DNA of 64,000 nucleotides from Bacteroidales bacterium (GTDB taxonomy: Bacteria; Bacteroidota; Bacteroidia; Bacteroidales; UBA10428): contig JAFGOZ010000692.1 of assembly GCA_016926235.1 (NCBI GenBank), positions 1-64,000 on the forward strand, in the 5' to 3' direction. The notes beneath the pieces are model-generated. The model saw only the letters and a list, made by a program, of their open reading frames with translations. It made no database searches and had not been told where the DNA came from. This document shows positions 18,426 through 27,297 of this stretch, piece by piece (position 1 is the first letter of the stretch; the number at the start of each line of letters is the position of its first letter). The translations under genes were made by a program, and so were the position numbers.

Positions 18426-19469
18426 ATGAAAGCAGCCGTATTAGAACAATATAAGAAATTTGTATGGAAAGACGCAGAAAAGCCTTCCTTTGCACCTAAT
18501 GAAGTATTAATAAAGGTTAGTTTTGCAGGTGTATGCGGAAGCGACCAGCATATTTTCCTGGGAGAATTTCATCCCCGTACATCAGTACCTATGATACCCG
18601 GTCATGAATTTGCAGGTATTATTGTAGAGGCAGGATCGCAAGTAAAAAACTTTAAAGTTGGTGACCAGGTAGCTGTGGATCCAATTCTCTGGTGTGGTAA
18701 ATGCCCTGCATGTGAGATTGGTCATTATCCTGCCTGTACCTCGCTTAAGTTAATTGGTGTAGACATGAATGGAGGCTTTGGACAATACATCAATGCTCCT
18801 GAACATACCTTATACCTGGTTGACAAAAGCATATCGCCCAAACACGCTGCGCTTGTTGAAGTTTTATCTATAGGTTTTCACTCATGCAAAAGAGCCGGGG
18901 TAAAAGAAAATGATACTATCGTAATTTGGGGTGCAGGTAAGGTGGGACAATGCATTTTACAGGCTGCACGTACGAAAACTAAAAATACACTTATCATGGT
19001 GGATATGCTGGAAGAAAGACTACAACGCGCAAAAAAAGCCTATCCTGATATCCATACCATCAATGTATTGAAAGAAAACCCGGTTGTGAAAATTAAAGAC
19101 CTGACTAACAATAAAGGTGTTGACATTGCTTTCGAGGCTGTTGGGCATTTTAAAGAACTTGATGATATAGTAAACCCTATCCGCGGTTGTGTGCAAAGCA
19201 TCCGCGGTGCAGGTACTGTAACTGTATTGGGTCTTTCAGACCATGTCACTCCTGTCCTGTTCAAGGAATTAATCTGGAAAGAGGCTAAAATAGTAGCTTC
19301 CAGAGTTTCTCATGGTGAATTTGCCGAAACTATTGAGAATATGAAAAAAGGCACATTAAAACCGGATGCACTGGTATCAGATGTACTTCCTGCCAGCGAA
19401 GCTCAAAAGGCATTTGAAATGCTGGAATCAGAACCGGAGAAGCATTTAAAGATATTGCTGGAGCTATAG
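18426..19469 (+). CDS. Zinc-dependent medium-chain alcohol dehydrogenase
   Basis: The catalytic zinc region is VCGSDQHIF and GHEFAG. The structural zinc lobe has four cysteines in CGKCPACEIGHYPAC. The NAD(P)-binding loop is VIWGAGKVGQ. At 347 residues it belongs with the sorbitol/threonine/2,3-butanediol dehydrogenase branch. The substrate is probably a polyol or sugar alcohol, but this cannot be fixed from the sequence. It is monocistronic and converges on the radical SAM gene. Confidence 0.88.
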   Translation: MKAAVLEQYKKFVWKDAEKPSFAPNEVLIKVSFAGVCGSDQHIFLGEFHPRTSVPMIPGHEFAGIIVEAGSQVKNFKVGDQVAVDPILWCGKCPACEIGHYPACTSLKLIGVDMNGGFGQYINAPEHTLYLVDKSISPKHAALVEVLSIGFHSCKRAGVKENDTIVIWGAGKVGQCILQAARTKTKNTLIMVDMLEERLQRAKKAYPDIHTINVLKENPVVKIKDLTNNKGVDIAFEAVGHFKELDDIVNPIRGCVQSIRGAGTVTVLGLSDHVTPVLFKELIWKEAKIVASRVSHGEFAETIENMKKGTLKPDALVSDVLPASEAQKAFEMLESEPEKHLKILLEL

Positions 19470-19479
19470 TTTTAATACG

Positions 19480-19535
19480 ATTTCACGCAAAGTCCGCAAA
19501 ACTGGTCCTTAGCGACCTTTGTCATTAAAACTTTG
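19480..19535. repeat. Degenerate GCAAAG-type intergenic repeat
   Basis: The gap between the two convergent genes contains CACGCAAAG, CCGCAAAA, an inverted TTAGCGACCTTTG and CTTTGC. These are variants of a GCAAAG/CTTTGC word that recurs in noncoding DNA of many Bacteroidetes. No clear hairpin or terminator is formed. Confidence 0.35.
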
Positions 19536-19541
19536 CTTGAA

Positions 19542-20606
19542 CTACTTTTTAGATATTATACTATTATGACAAACCAAAACCTCTTCCCTGTCAGCATCCC
19601 ACCAGTGAAGCCCGTTCCCAAGACAGTGTTTAAATTCCTTGCAATCAGCACATTTTCCTGTTTTTGACCATTCCCTGTTGCGCATTTCGGTATACCTGTT
19701 ATTCCATATATCCACAAAGCTATCCTTATAAATGTTGCCCTGAATAAATGACTTGTCAATATTGGGACAGGCAGCTATAGATCCATCGGCCAAAATTGAA
19801 GCTATATTTATCCCTGCCCGGCAAAAGAAATACGTGTCGCGGACTTTCTTCTCATAAGGCCCCACGTAGGCTTCGCAACTATACTTTGCATCAATCATTT
19901 TTTCTTTGCGGGTGTTTACAATAAAATCCATCAGGTATGTTAACTGCCCCGGGTTCAAAAATAGTTCATCATAGTTCTTTGCCCTGCCAATAGGAGCAAT
20001 GGTGAATAGCCGCCATGCTTTCACCTTATTCTTTATTAAAAAGGTTTTAATCGCCTCCAGTTCTTTTATATTCCGCTGGTTTACACAAGTTACCACATCA
20101 GAATTGAGACGCGAGCTGGAAGTTATCAATTGCAATGCTTCCTGCACCCGGTCAAAACTTTTAGAAGAATTTCTCATCCAGTTATGGGAATCTTTAAGCC
20201 CATCCACGCTTAATGTAAGCGCACCCATACCTGCATTTAACAACTCATTATGCCTCTCAGGCGTATAACCCATTCCATTTGTAACAATCCCCCACCGGAA
20301 GCCCCTTTTTCTGAATTCCTTACCACAACGGGCAAGGTCTTTCCGCAACAAAGGCTCACCCCCTGTAAGTACAATATTTATTGGGACCTTTGACTTTCCA
20401 TTGGGCCGAAAAGGTTCAATTGCAGCCAGGAAATCTTCAAGAGGCATGTCTTCTACCCTGGATTCCTTTTTGCAATCCGAACCACAATGAATACAATTCA
20501 AATTGCATCGTAAAGTGCACTCCCAAAAAAGATAGGTTAGTTCATGTATCGCTGTCTCATTGCGCCTGAAATGGTTATGGATATTCCTTAAAAATGCATT
20601 ATTCAT
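19542..20606 (-). CDS. Radical SAM/SPASM enzyme of the rSAM/lipoprotein pair
   Basis: The AdoMet-radical cluster motif is CNLNCIHC (Cys34, Cys38, Cys41), followed by the glycine-rich VLTGGEPLL. The C-terminal SPASM region has further cysteines: FFCRAGI, AACPNI, and CADCKEFKHC, ending near CHNS. Such enzymes usually modify a peptide or protein. The partner is most likely the small lipoprotein encoded 17 bp upstream in the same operon (20624-21001). This matches, from memory, the computationally defined rSAM/lipoprotein system of Bacteroidetes. The chemistry is unknown. It has the usual 350-residue length and no visible defect. Confidence 0.88.
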   Translation of the reverse strand: MNNAFLRNIHNHFRRNETAIHELTYLFWECTLRCNLNCIHCGSDCKKESRVEDMPLEDFLAAIEPFRPNGKSKVPINIVLTGGEPLLRKDLARCGKEFRKRGFRWGIVTNGMGYTPERHNELLNAGMGALTLSVDGLKDSHNWMRNSSKSFDRVQEALQLITSSSRLNSDVVTCVNQRNIKELEAIKTFLIKNKVKAWRLFTIAPIGRAKNYDELFLNPGQLTYLMDFIVNTRKEKMIDAKYSCEAYVGPYEKKVRDTYFFCRAGINIASILADGSIAACPNIDKSFIQGNIYKDSFVDIWNNRYTEMRNREWSKTGKCADCKEFKHCLGNGLHWWDADREEVLVCHNSIISKK

Positions 20607-20623
20607 TTCGTTCTTATACCTAC

Positions 20624-21001
20624 TTATATCTCCTCTAAAAGAACTTCATTGAGATAGTACTCCGAATCGCTTCCTTCCAATAGTGTATCTTTCCCCAGAA
20701 ATTTTCCATTTTCCTGGTCATCAATATCTTCAAAAAGTATTTTATAATTATCTGTAACAGGAGAATATAGTTCAAAAAAGCCATTTTCATCGGTTAAAAC
20801 ACTATACGTTGAAGCATCAACCGAAACTTTAATTCCTGGTATGGGCAAATTTGATTTTTGTGATTTTACGTACCCCTGAATATATGTATCATCATTCATA
20901 TCCTGCGGAGGCCCATAACAAGCCTGGAATACAAACAAAGCAGTAGAAAAACTCAGGTACCCAAGTACCTTTCTTTTAATTCTTTGTATACGGGTAATCA
21001 T
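20624..21001 (-). CDS. Putative lipoprotein, partner of the radical SAM enzyme
   Basis: A positively charged N-terminus (MITRIQRIKRKVLGY) is followed by a hydrophobic stretch and the lipobox FQAC with Cys28. CYGPP follows directly, a feature of the lipoproteins paired with radical SAM enzymes. Residues 40-100 look like a carboxypeptidase-regulatory/CnaB-like beta-sandwich (IQGYVKSQKSNLPIPGIKVSV, then TDENGFFEL). The tail is acidic and tyrosine-bearing (SDSEYYLNEVLLEEI). It precedes the enzyme gene in one operon. Whether it is the enzyme's substrate is inference from this pairing. Confidence 0.82.
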   Translation of the reverse strand: MITRIQRIKRKVLGYLSFSTALFVFQACYGPPQDMNDDTYIQGYVKSQKSNLPIPGIKVSVDASTYSVLTDENGFFELYSPVTDNYKILFEDIDDQENGKFLGKDTLLEGSDSEYYLNEVLLEEI

Positions 21002-21105
21002 ATCAATCCTTTTTGTATAGTACGGAGAACTCTATTAATTGTTATGATATATCTGGACTATTTCAAAAGTACAAAAAAAAACTGTTATATTGAATAGATG
21101 TTCAT

Positions 21106-21113
21106 TATATTTG
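21106..21113 (+). promoter_or_regulatory. Candidate -7 box (TATATTTG) for the GH88 gene
   Basis: The box matches TAnnTTTG and lies 33 bp ahead of the start codon at 21147. No good -33 motif is visible. Confidence 0.45.
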
Positions 21114-21146
21114 GGCATTAAGTAAAATTTAGATCAATCATAAACC

Positions 21147-22385
21147 ATGAAGAAGATTTTCATTCGTCTGGTCCTTCTGGCATTGGTATTTGAAGGTATT
21201 CCGGCAATTCTATATTCCTGTAATACAAACCAAAAATCAACCTATGATCCGCTTTTGCAAATGGTTGATACTGCCCTGCTATATGCAACAGAACAAGCCA
21301 GACTTATGGCAAACCAACTATTGGATAAACCAGACCAACTGCCACGAACGCTAAATAAAGAAGGAGAACTAGTAACAAGTAATTCAGACTGGTGGTGCAG
21401 TGGATTTTTCCCGGGAGTACTCTGGTATTTATATGAATATAATAATGATCCTTACTTAAAAGAAATGGCTAAAAACTATACACTCCGTGTTGAAGACCAA
21501 AAATATACTACTACAAATCATGATGTTGGATTTATGATATTTTGCAGTTTTGGTAATGGATATAGAATTACAGATGACTCAAGTTATAAGTATGTTATTG
21601 ATACAGCAGCACGATCCTTAAGCACACGATTTAATCCCAAAATCGGCTGCCTTCGTTCATGGGATTACGCTTCCTGGAACAAACAATGGCAATATCCTGT
21701 TATCATAGACAATATGATGAACCTGGAGATGCTGATGTGGGCTGCAAAAGCATTTAATAACCAGTGTTATTCAGAGATTGCCAGGACACATGCCAATACT
21801 ACAATTGAGAACCATTTCAGAGCAGATAACAGCAGTTATCATGTGGTTTCATATGATACAATAACGGGTTTACCGGAATTAAAACAAACATCTCAGGGTT
21901 ACAGTGATGAATCAGCATGGGCACGCGGCCAGGCATGGGGGCTGTATGGATTTACGATGATGTTTAGGGAAAGTGGGGATTCAACCTACCTTGAGCAGGC
22001 AATGCAAATTGCAGATTTCATTATTCATCATCCTAATTTACCAGAGGATAAGATTCCCTATTGGGACTTTAATGCTCCTGATATACCTGACACGAAAAGA
22101 GATGCTTCTGCTGGTGCCATTATGTGTTCTGCACTTATGGAACTAAGTCAGTTAGCACCTAAACAACAAGGCAGGATGTACTTAAATGTGGCAAAAAAAC
22201 AATTGGAGACTTTATGTTCAAACGAGTACCTTGCCAAACCAGGTGAAAACGGATATTTTATCCTTAAACATGGAGTTGGTCATATGCCTAATAAATCAGA
22301 GGTAGATGTGCCATTGACTTATGGAGATTATTATTTTGTGGAATCATTGATGAGATATAAGAAATTGCTGCAAATAAATAAATAG
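21147..22385 (+). CDS. Glycoside hydrolase family 88 lipoprotein (unsaturated glucuronyl hydrolase-like)
   Basis: The lipobox LYSC (Cys25) predicts a lipoprotein. The alpha/alpha-barrel shows the family's two aspartates: NHDVGFM, and IIDNMMNLEML, which matches the catalytic Asp of unsaturated glucuronyl hydrolase. ARGQAWGLYGF is another conserved stretch. The family removes unsaturated uronic acids from oligosaccharides produced by polysaccharide lyases. No lyase or SusCD pair is nearby, so the polysaccharide is not known. It is transcribed divergently from the radical SAM/lipoprotein operon. Confidence 0.9.
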   Translation: MKKIFIRLVLLALVFEGIPAILYSCNTNQKSTYDPLLQMVDTALLYATEQARLMANQLLDKPDQLPRTLNKEGELVTSNSDWWCSGFFPGVLWYLYEYNNDPYLKEMAKNYTLRVEDQKYTTTNHDVGFMIFCSFGNGYRITDDSSYKYVIDTAARSLSTRFNPKIGCLRSWDYASWNKQWQYPVIIDNMMNLEMLMWAAKAFNNQCYSEIARTHANTTIENHFRADNSSYHVVSYDTITGLPELKQTSQGYSDESAWARGQAWGLYGFTMMFRESGDSTYLEQAMQIADFIIHHPNLPEDKIPYWDFNAPDIPDTKRDASAGAIMCSALMELSQLAPKQQGRMYLNVAKKQLETLCSNEYLAKPGENGYFILKHGVGHMPNKSEVDVPLTYGDYYFVESLMRYKKLLQINK

Positions 22386-22570
22386 TGTAATATTGTTTAG
22401 TTCTTATAAATCTCATAAATAATGTTTTACAACACATTTTGTAATATTTATTAATTTAACTCTCATAATTATAAACAATTACTTTTCCGGATTGTTATCA
22501 TCTTATGAACATATGTTGAAAATCATGCGCATAAAATAATGTGATATTTTTTTAATCTGTGATAAATATC

Positions 22571-22578
22571 TATATTTG
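22571..22578 (+). promoter_or_regulatory. Candidate -7 box (TATATTTG) of the gltBD leader
   Basis: The TAnnTTTG box predicts a transcript start near 22585 and therefore a leader of about 165 nt before gltB, long for this phylum. The leader covers three hairpins. The remaining part of the 22386-22750 gap upstream of the box shows nothing else. Confidence 0.5.
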
Positions 22579-22626
22579 TGGGCTCAAAAAAGCTATAATG
22601 TATTTTTATTCAAAAACCTACAAATC

Positions 22627-22716
22627 AATGCTTTATAAAAAGATAGAGCATTATATGGGAATGCTATGAGATAATATATCTCCATTAGCCATTCTCATTA
22701 CGAATGGCTTTTTTTT
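22627..22716 (+). ncRNA. Structured gltB leader ending in an intrinsic terminator (putative attenuator)
   Basis: Hairpin 1 (22627-22652) has a 10-bp stem AATGCTTTAT/ATAGAGCATT with one G-U pair. Its right half AGCATT (22647-22652) can pair instead with AATGCT (22660-22665). A small hairpin GAGATA/TATCTC spans 22668-22682. A terminator stem AGCCATTC/GAATGGCT (22687-22709) is followed by eight T. GAATGCT (22659-22665) can also pair with AGCCATTC with one bulged C, which would break the terminator. The terminator ends 34 bp before the gltB start. This reads as a cis-acting attenuator or a small RNA; the ligand is unknown and no known riboswitch class was recognised. Confidence 0.5.
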
Positions 22717-22750
22717 ATAATACAACATATAATATTAGTATTAAACAATT

Positions 22751-25700
22751 ATGGTAAAAGGATTTCCAAAAGCAGAAGGATTATATCATCCGTCTAACGA
22801 AAGGGATAATTGCGGTATTGGTTTTGTCGCACATATCAAAGGTCAAAAATCACATGACATAGTAAAGCGTGGCTTAACCGTACTGGTAAACATGACCCAT
22901 CGTGGAGCTGAGAGTGCAGACAACGCAACCGGCGACGGAGCTGGTATTTTAATGCAGCTTCCTCATGAATTCTTTGTGAGTCAAAAAATCAATGTACCTG
23001 CTCCTGGCAAGTACGGTAGCGGACTGGTTTTCCTCCCAACCGGTAAGAAAGCTACTGTTGCTGCTGAAGAAATTATTGCTGAAACCATAAAAGCAGAAGG
23101 CTTACAACTTATCTGTACACGTGAAGTACCTGTTGATAGTTCTGTGCTAGGAGACATTTCAAAAAGTACCGAGCCCTTAATTAAACAAATTTTTATTACA
23201 GGTTCATACGAACAGGAAGAGCTTGAGAAAAAACTTTACATTCTTCGCAAGCAGATTGAGTTGAAAGTCCGTGAATCAAATATCAAAGGTAAATCCGACT
23301 TCTACTTTCCCAGTTTATCGTCAAAAGTGATGATTTACAAAGGAATGTTAACGCCTGAACAGGTTGAAAAATATTTTATAGACTTGCAAAATCCAAATAT
23401 GGTAAGTGCGATAGCCATGGTTCATTCCCGCTTTAGTACAAACACATTTCCTACCTGGGCATTGGCACAGCCCTTCAGAATTCTTTCGCACAATGGTGAA
23501 ATCAATACGATCAGAGGTAACCGCTTATGGATGACTGCCCGTGAAGCACTTCTGAAGTCAGAAAGATTTGGAGACGATCTTCAAAAGCTATTCCCAATTA
23601 TCGAACCTGATATGAGCGATTCTGCTTCACTTGACAATGCATTGGAATTTCTGTTTATGTCAGGACGTTCACTTCCCCACGCATTAAGCATGCTTATTCC
23701 AGAATCATGGAATGACAAGAATCCTATACCTGACAGTTTAAAAGCATATTATGAGTATCACGCAACCTTCATGGAGCCATGGGATGGCCCGGCTTCTATA
23801 GTATTCTCTGATGGCCGTTTTATTGGAGGAACGCTGGACAGAAACGGATTACGTCCTTCACGCTATGTAATTACGCATAATGATCTTATCGTTATGGGTT
23901 CGGAAGTTGGCGTACAAACCTTCCCTGCTGCAGAAATTCGTGAAAAAGGAAGATTGCGTCCTGGTAAAATTCTTTTGGTAGATACGCAACTTGGTGTCAT
24001 TGTTCCTGACAATGAAGTGAAAAGACAACTTACACAAAGATATCCTTACAGAAACTGGCTCAACGAAAACAGGCTGGAACTGGACAAGATTGATGTAAAG
24101 GAAAGTGTAACATCAAGTCTTGGTGACCGCCATGAGGAATATCTCAAAGTTTTTAATTACAGTAAAGAAGATATTGACATACTCATCAATCCGATGTGTG
24201 AGGAAGGTAAAGAACCAGTTGCTTCCATGGGTAATGATGTGCCATTAGCTGTTTTCTCAAAACATCCACAACGCTTCTTTAATTATTTTAAACAGCATTT
24301 TGCACAGGTTACCAATCCTCCTATCGATCCAATTCGTGAAGGACTGGTTATGTCCCTGACAAATTATATCGGTTCCGTTGAAAAGAACCTGCTGGATGAA
24401 AGTGCTGCTCATTGCAAGCTTATCAAATTCACCAGCCCGATTATTACAAATACAGAGCTGGCCAAAATACAGGACCTGAAACATCAACAATTCACAAGTG
24501 TTACATTACCAATGCTTTTCCCTGTGAAAGATAAGGAAAAAGGCCTTGAAAAATCACTGGAGGAATTATGCAAAAAAGCTGAAAAAGCTGTTGATGATCA
24601 ACATAATTATATTGTGCTTTCAGACCGGGGCATTTCAAAAGATTTAGCTCCGATTCCTTCATTACTGGCTGTTGCAGCAGTTCATCATCATCTAATAACA
24701 GCTAAAAAGCGGATGCAGGTTGGCTTGGTTGTTGAAACAGCTGATGCCCGGGAGGTACACCATTTTGCACTTCTGATTTCTTATGGTGCAAGTATTATTA
24801 ATCCTTACTTTAGCTATGCTATTATTGAAGATCAGATAAAACAAGATGTTCTTAAACAAGATTTTGTAACAGCAAGGACTAATTTTATCCATGCCATTGA
24901 CATGGGATTAATGAAAATCCTTTCAAAAATGGGTATTTCAACAATCCGTAGTTACCTTGGCTCGCAAATTTACGAGGCAATTGGCATAAGTCAGGAGTTA
25001 ATTGAAAAATATTTTAAGGGAACTCATTCACGTATCGACGGTATAGGTTTACAGGAAATTGCAAAAGAAGCTATTATCCCACATACAAAAGCCTATTCTG
25101 ATGACACATTGAAAATATTAAAATCTCAAGGCACATATGCCTACCGTTTTGATGGTGAACATCATGCATGGAACCCACAAACTATAGCATTACTTCAATG
25201 GGCAACCCGTACCAATGATTATAAAAAGTATAAAGAATTTTCAGCTATTGTTGACAAAGAAAACCAATATCCAACTTTCCTTCGTGGATTAATGGATTAT
25301 AAAAAGAATCCTATTGATATAAATGAAGTTGAACCTGTAACAGAAATTTATAAGAGATTTGTAACTGGAGCTATGTCTTATGGCTCAATAAGCAAGGAAG
25401 CTCATGAAGCCATGGCAGTAGCAATGAATGAACTTGGCGGGCGAAGCAATACCGGTGAAGGTGGTGAAGATGCTGAAAGGTTCAAACCCAAATCTGATGG
25501 ATCGAATGCAAGAAGTTCAATAAAACAGGTGGCATCGGGTCGCTTTGGTGTGACCAACAACTACCTCGTAAATGCAGATGAAATACAGATAAAAATAGCG
25601 CAGGGAGCCAAACCTGGTGAAGGCGGGCAACTTCCCGGACATAAAATTGATAAAATAATTGCCAAACTCAGGCACTCTACTCCTGGTATTACCCTTATCT

Positions 25701-27277
25701 CACCTCCTCCACACCACGACATCTATTCAATTGAAGACCTGGCGCAACTCATCTTTGACCTGAAAAATGCTAACCCGGAAGCAAAGATCAGTGTTAAACT
25801 AGTTTCCGAAGACGGTGTTGGTACGATTGCTGCTGGTGTTGCAAAAGCACATGCTGACCTAATAACAATCAGTGGTTCCGAAGGTGGAACAGGTGCAAGC
25901 CCTGCAAGTTCGATAAAGCATGCCGGCTTACCTTTGGAATTAGGTATTGCTGAAACCCAACAAACACTTGTTAAAAATAACCTGAGAAGCCGTGTAGTAT
26001 TGCAAACAGACGGACAATTAAAAACAGGAAGAGATGTGGTTATATCTGCCATGTTGGGAGCTGAGGAATACGGTTTTGCTACGGCAGCACTTATTACACT
26101 TGGATGTATCATGATGCGTAAATGTCATCTAAATACATGTCCCGTAGGTGTTGCAACTCAAGATAAGGAACTTAGAAAGCGCTTTATTGGCAAATCGCAA
26201 TATCTTGTAAACTATATGCGATTCATCGCAGAAGAAGTAAGGGAAATACTTGCTGAAATGGGTGTTCGCAAGATGGATGACATTATTGGCCGCGTAGACC
26301 TTTTACAACAAAAAAGAGATGTAGATCATTGGAAAGCCAATAAAATTGACCTTTCAAAAATACTTACACTGCCAGAAGAAGCAAAACTTTATCCATTACG
26401 TAAAAAAATGGAACAGAAGCATAAGATTCAGGATATTATGGACCTCGAACTTATTAAACTGGCCAATAAAGCAATTAAACATAAAGAAAAGGTTTGGATT
26501 ACCAAACCCATCTCAAATACTGACAGAACCATTGGCACAATGCTTTCAGGACAAATATCCAAGCTCTATGGTGAAGATGCTCTTCCTGAAGATACAATTA
26601 ATTGCAAATTTAATGGTTCCGCCGGACAGAGTTTTGGAGCATTTCTTGTAAAAGGGGTAACCTTTAAGCTGGAAGGCGATTCAAACGACTACCTGGGTAA
26701 AGGTTTGTCTGGAGGCAAAATAATTGTTATCCCTCCTATTGGATCGACCTTCAAACCTGAAGAAAACATAATTATTGGCAACACCGTTCTATATGGAGCT
26801 ACTTCAGGTGAGGCTTATGTGCGTGGGGTAGCAGGTGAGCGTTTTTGCGTAAGAAACAGCGGAGCAACTGCAGTTATAGAAGGTGTTGGGGACCATTGCT
26901 GTGAGTATATGACCGGAGGACGTGCCGTTGTGCTAGGAACTACTGGCCGTAACTTTGCTGCTGGTATGAGTGGTGGTATTGCATATGTTCTTGATGAAAA
27001 CAAAAACTTTGATTACTTCTGCAATAAAGGAATGGTAGATTTAGATAAAGTAGAAGACCTGGAAGACATCCATGAATTGCAGACTATAATAAGTAAACAT
27101 CTGCAATATACTGGCAGTGAAATCGCTGAGAAAATACTTGTTAACTGGGAAGAATACCTGCCCAAGTTTGTAAAAGTCATTCCTATGGAATACAAAAAGA
27201 TCCTTCAGGAGCAAAAGATTGAGGCTCTAAAACATAAGCTTGCTCAAACTGAAGACACACCACAATTTCATGAATAA
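22751..27277 (+). CDS. gltB: Glutamate synthase (GOGAT) large subunit
   Basis: The large subunit takes ammonia from glutamine and transfers it to 2-oxoglutarate, giving two glutamates. A 20-residue propeptide precedes the nucleophile Cys21 (RDNCGIGF) of the class II amidotransferase domain. The central and FMN-binding synthase domains include GGRSNTGEGGEDAERF and KPGEGGQLPG. The 3Fe-4S site is CIMMRKCHLNTC. The C-terminal GXGXG-type beta-helix starts near residue 1260. The 1508 residues are full length. gltD follows 20 bp downstream in the same operon, and a hairpin-rich leader precedes the gene. Confidence 0.97.
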   Translation: MVKGFPKAEGLYHPSNERDNCGIGFVAHIKGQKSHDIVKRGLTVLVNMTHRGAESADNATGDGAGILMQLPHEFFVSQKINVPAPGKYGSGLVFLPTGKKATVAAEEIIAETIKAEGLQLICTREVPVDSSVLGDISKSTEPLIKQIFITGSYEQEELEKKLYILRKQIELKVRESNIKGKSDFYFPSLSSKVMIYKGMLTPEQVEKYFIDLQNPNMVSAIAMVHSRFSTNTFPTWALAQPFRILSHNGEINTIRGNRLWMTAREALLKSERFGDDLQKLFPIIEPDMSDSASLDNALEFLFMSGRSLPHALSMLIPESWNDKNPIPDSLKAYYEYHATFMEPWDGPASIVFSDGRFIGGTLDRNGLRPSRYVITHNDLIVMGSEVGVQTFPAAEIREKGRLRPGKILLVDTQLGVIVPDNEVKRQLTQRYPYRNWLNENRLELDKIDVKESVTSSLGDRHEEYLKVFNYSKEDIDILINPMCEEGKEPVASMGNDVPLAVFSKHPQRFFNYFKQHFAQVTNPPIDPIREGLVMSLTNYIGSVEKNLLDESAAHCKLIKFTSPIITNTELAKIQDLKHQQFTSVTLPMLFPVKDKEKGLEKSLEELCKKAEKAVDDQHNYIVLSDRGISKDLAPIPSLLAVAAVHHHLITAKKRMQVGLVVETADAREVHHFALLISYGASIINPYFSYAIIEDQIKQDVLKQDFVTARTNFIHAIDMGLMKILSKMGISTIRSYLGSQIYEAIGISQELIEKYFKGTHSRIDGIGLQEIAKEAIIPHTKAYSDDTLKILKSQGTYAYRFDGEHHAWNPQTIALLQWATRTNDYKKYKEFSAIVDKENQYPTFLRGLMDYKKNPIDINEVEPVTEIYKRFVTGAMSYGSISKEAHEAMAVAMNELGGRSNTGEGGEDAERFKPKSDGSNARSSIKQVASGRFGVTNNYLVNADEIQIKIAQGAKPGEGGQLPGHKIDKIIAKLRHSTPGITLISPPPHHDIYSIEDLAQLIFDLKNANPEAKISVKLVSEDGVGTIAAGVAKAHADLITISGSEGGTGASPASSIKHAGLPLELGIAETQQTLVKNNLRSRVVLQTDGQLKTGRDVVISAMLGAEEYGFATAALITLGCIMMRKCHLNTCPVGVATQDKELRKRFIGKSQYLVNYMRFIAEEVREILAEMGVRKMDDIIGRVDLLQQKRDVDHWKANKIDLSKILTLPEEAKLYPLRKKMEQKHKIQDIMDLELIKLANKAIKHKEKVWITKPISNTDRTIGTMLSGQISKLYGEDALPEDTINCKFNGSAGQSFGAFLVKGVTFKLEGDSNDYLGKGLSGGKIIVIPPIGSTFKPEENIIIGNTVLYGATSGEAYVRGVAGERFCVRNSGATAVIEGVGDHCCEYMTGGRAVVLGTTGRNFAAGMSGGIAYVLDENKNFDYFCNKGMVDLDKVEDLEDIHELQTIISKHLQYTGSEIAEKILVNWEEYLPKFVKVIPMEYKKILQEQKIEALKHKLAQTEDTPQFHE

Positions 27278-27297
27278 TAAAATTAAAATACTATAAA

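Noticed and set aside
22586..22716. Match of the gltB leader to a named riboswitch or to the glutamine riboswitches
   Set aside because: No conserved core of a known class could be recognised; only the stem arrangement and terminator are supported.
25723..26112. Long antisense frame of 129 codons inside gltB
   Set aside because: It is a shadow of a strongly conserved coding region; its product is Ser/Pro/Ala-rich without family resemblance.
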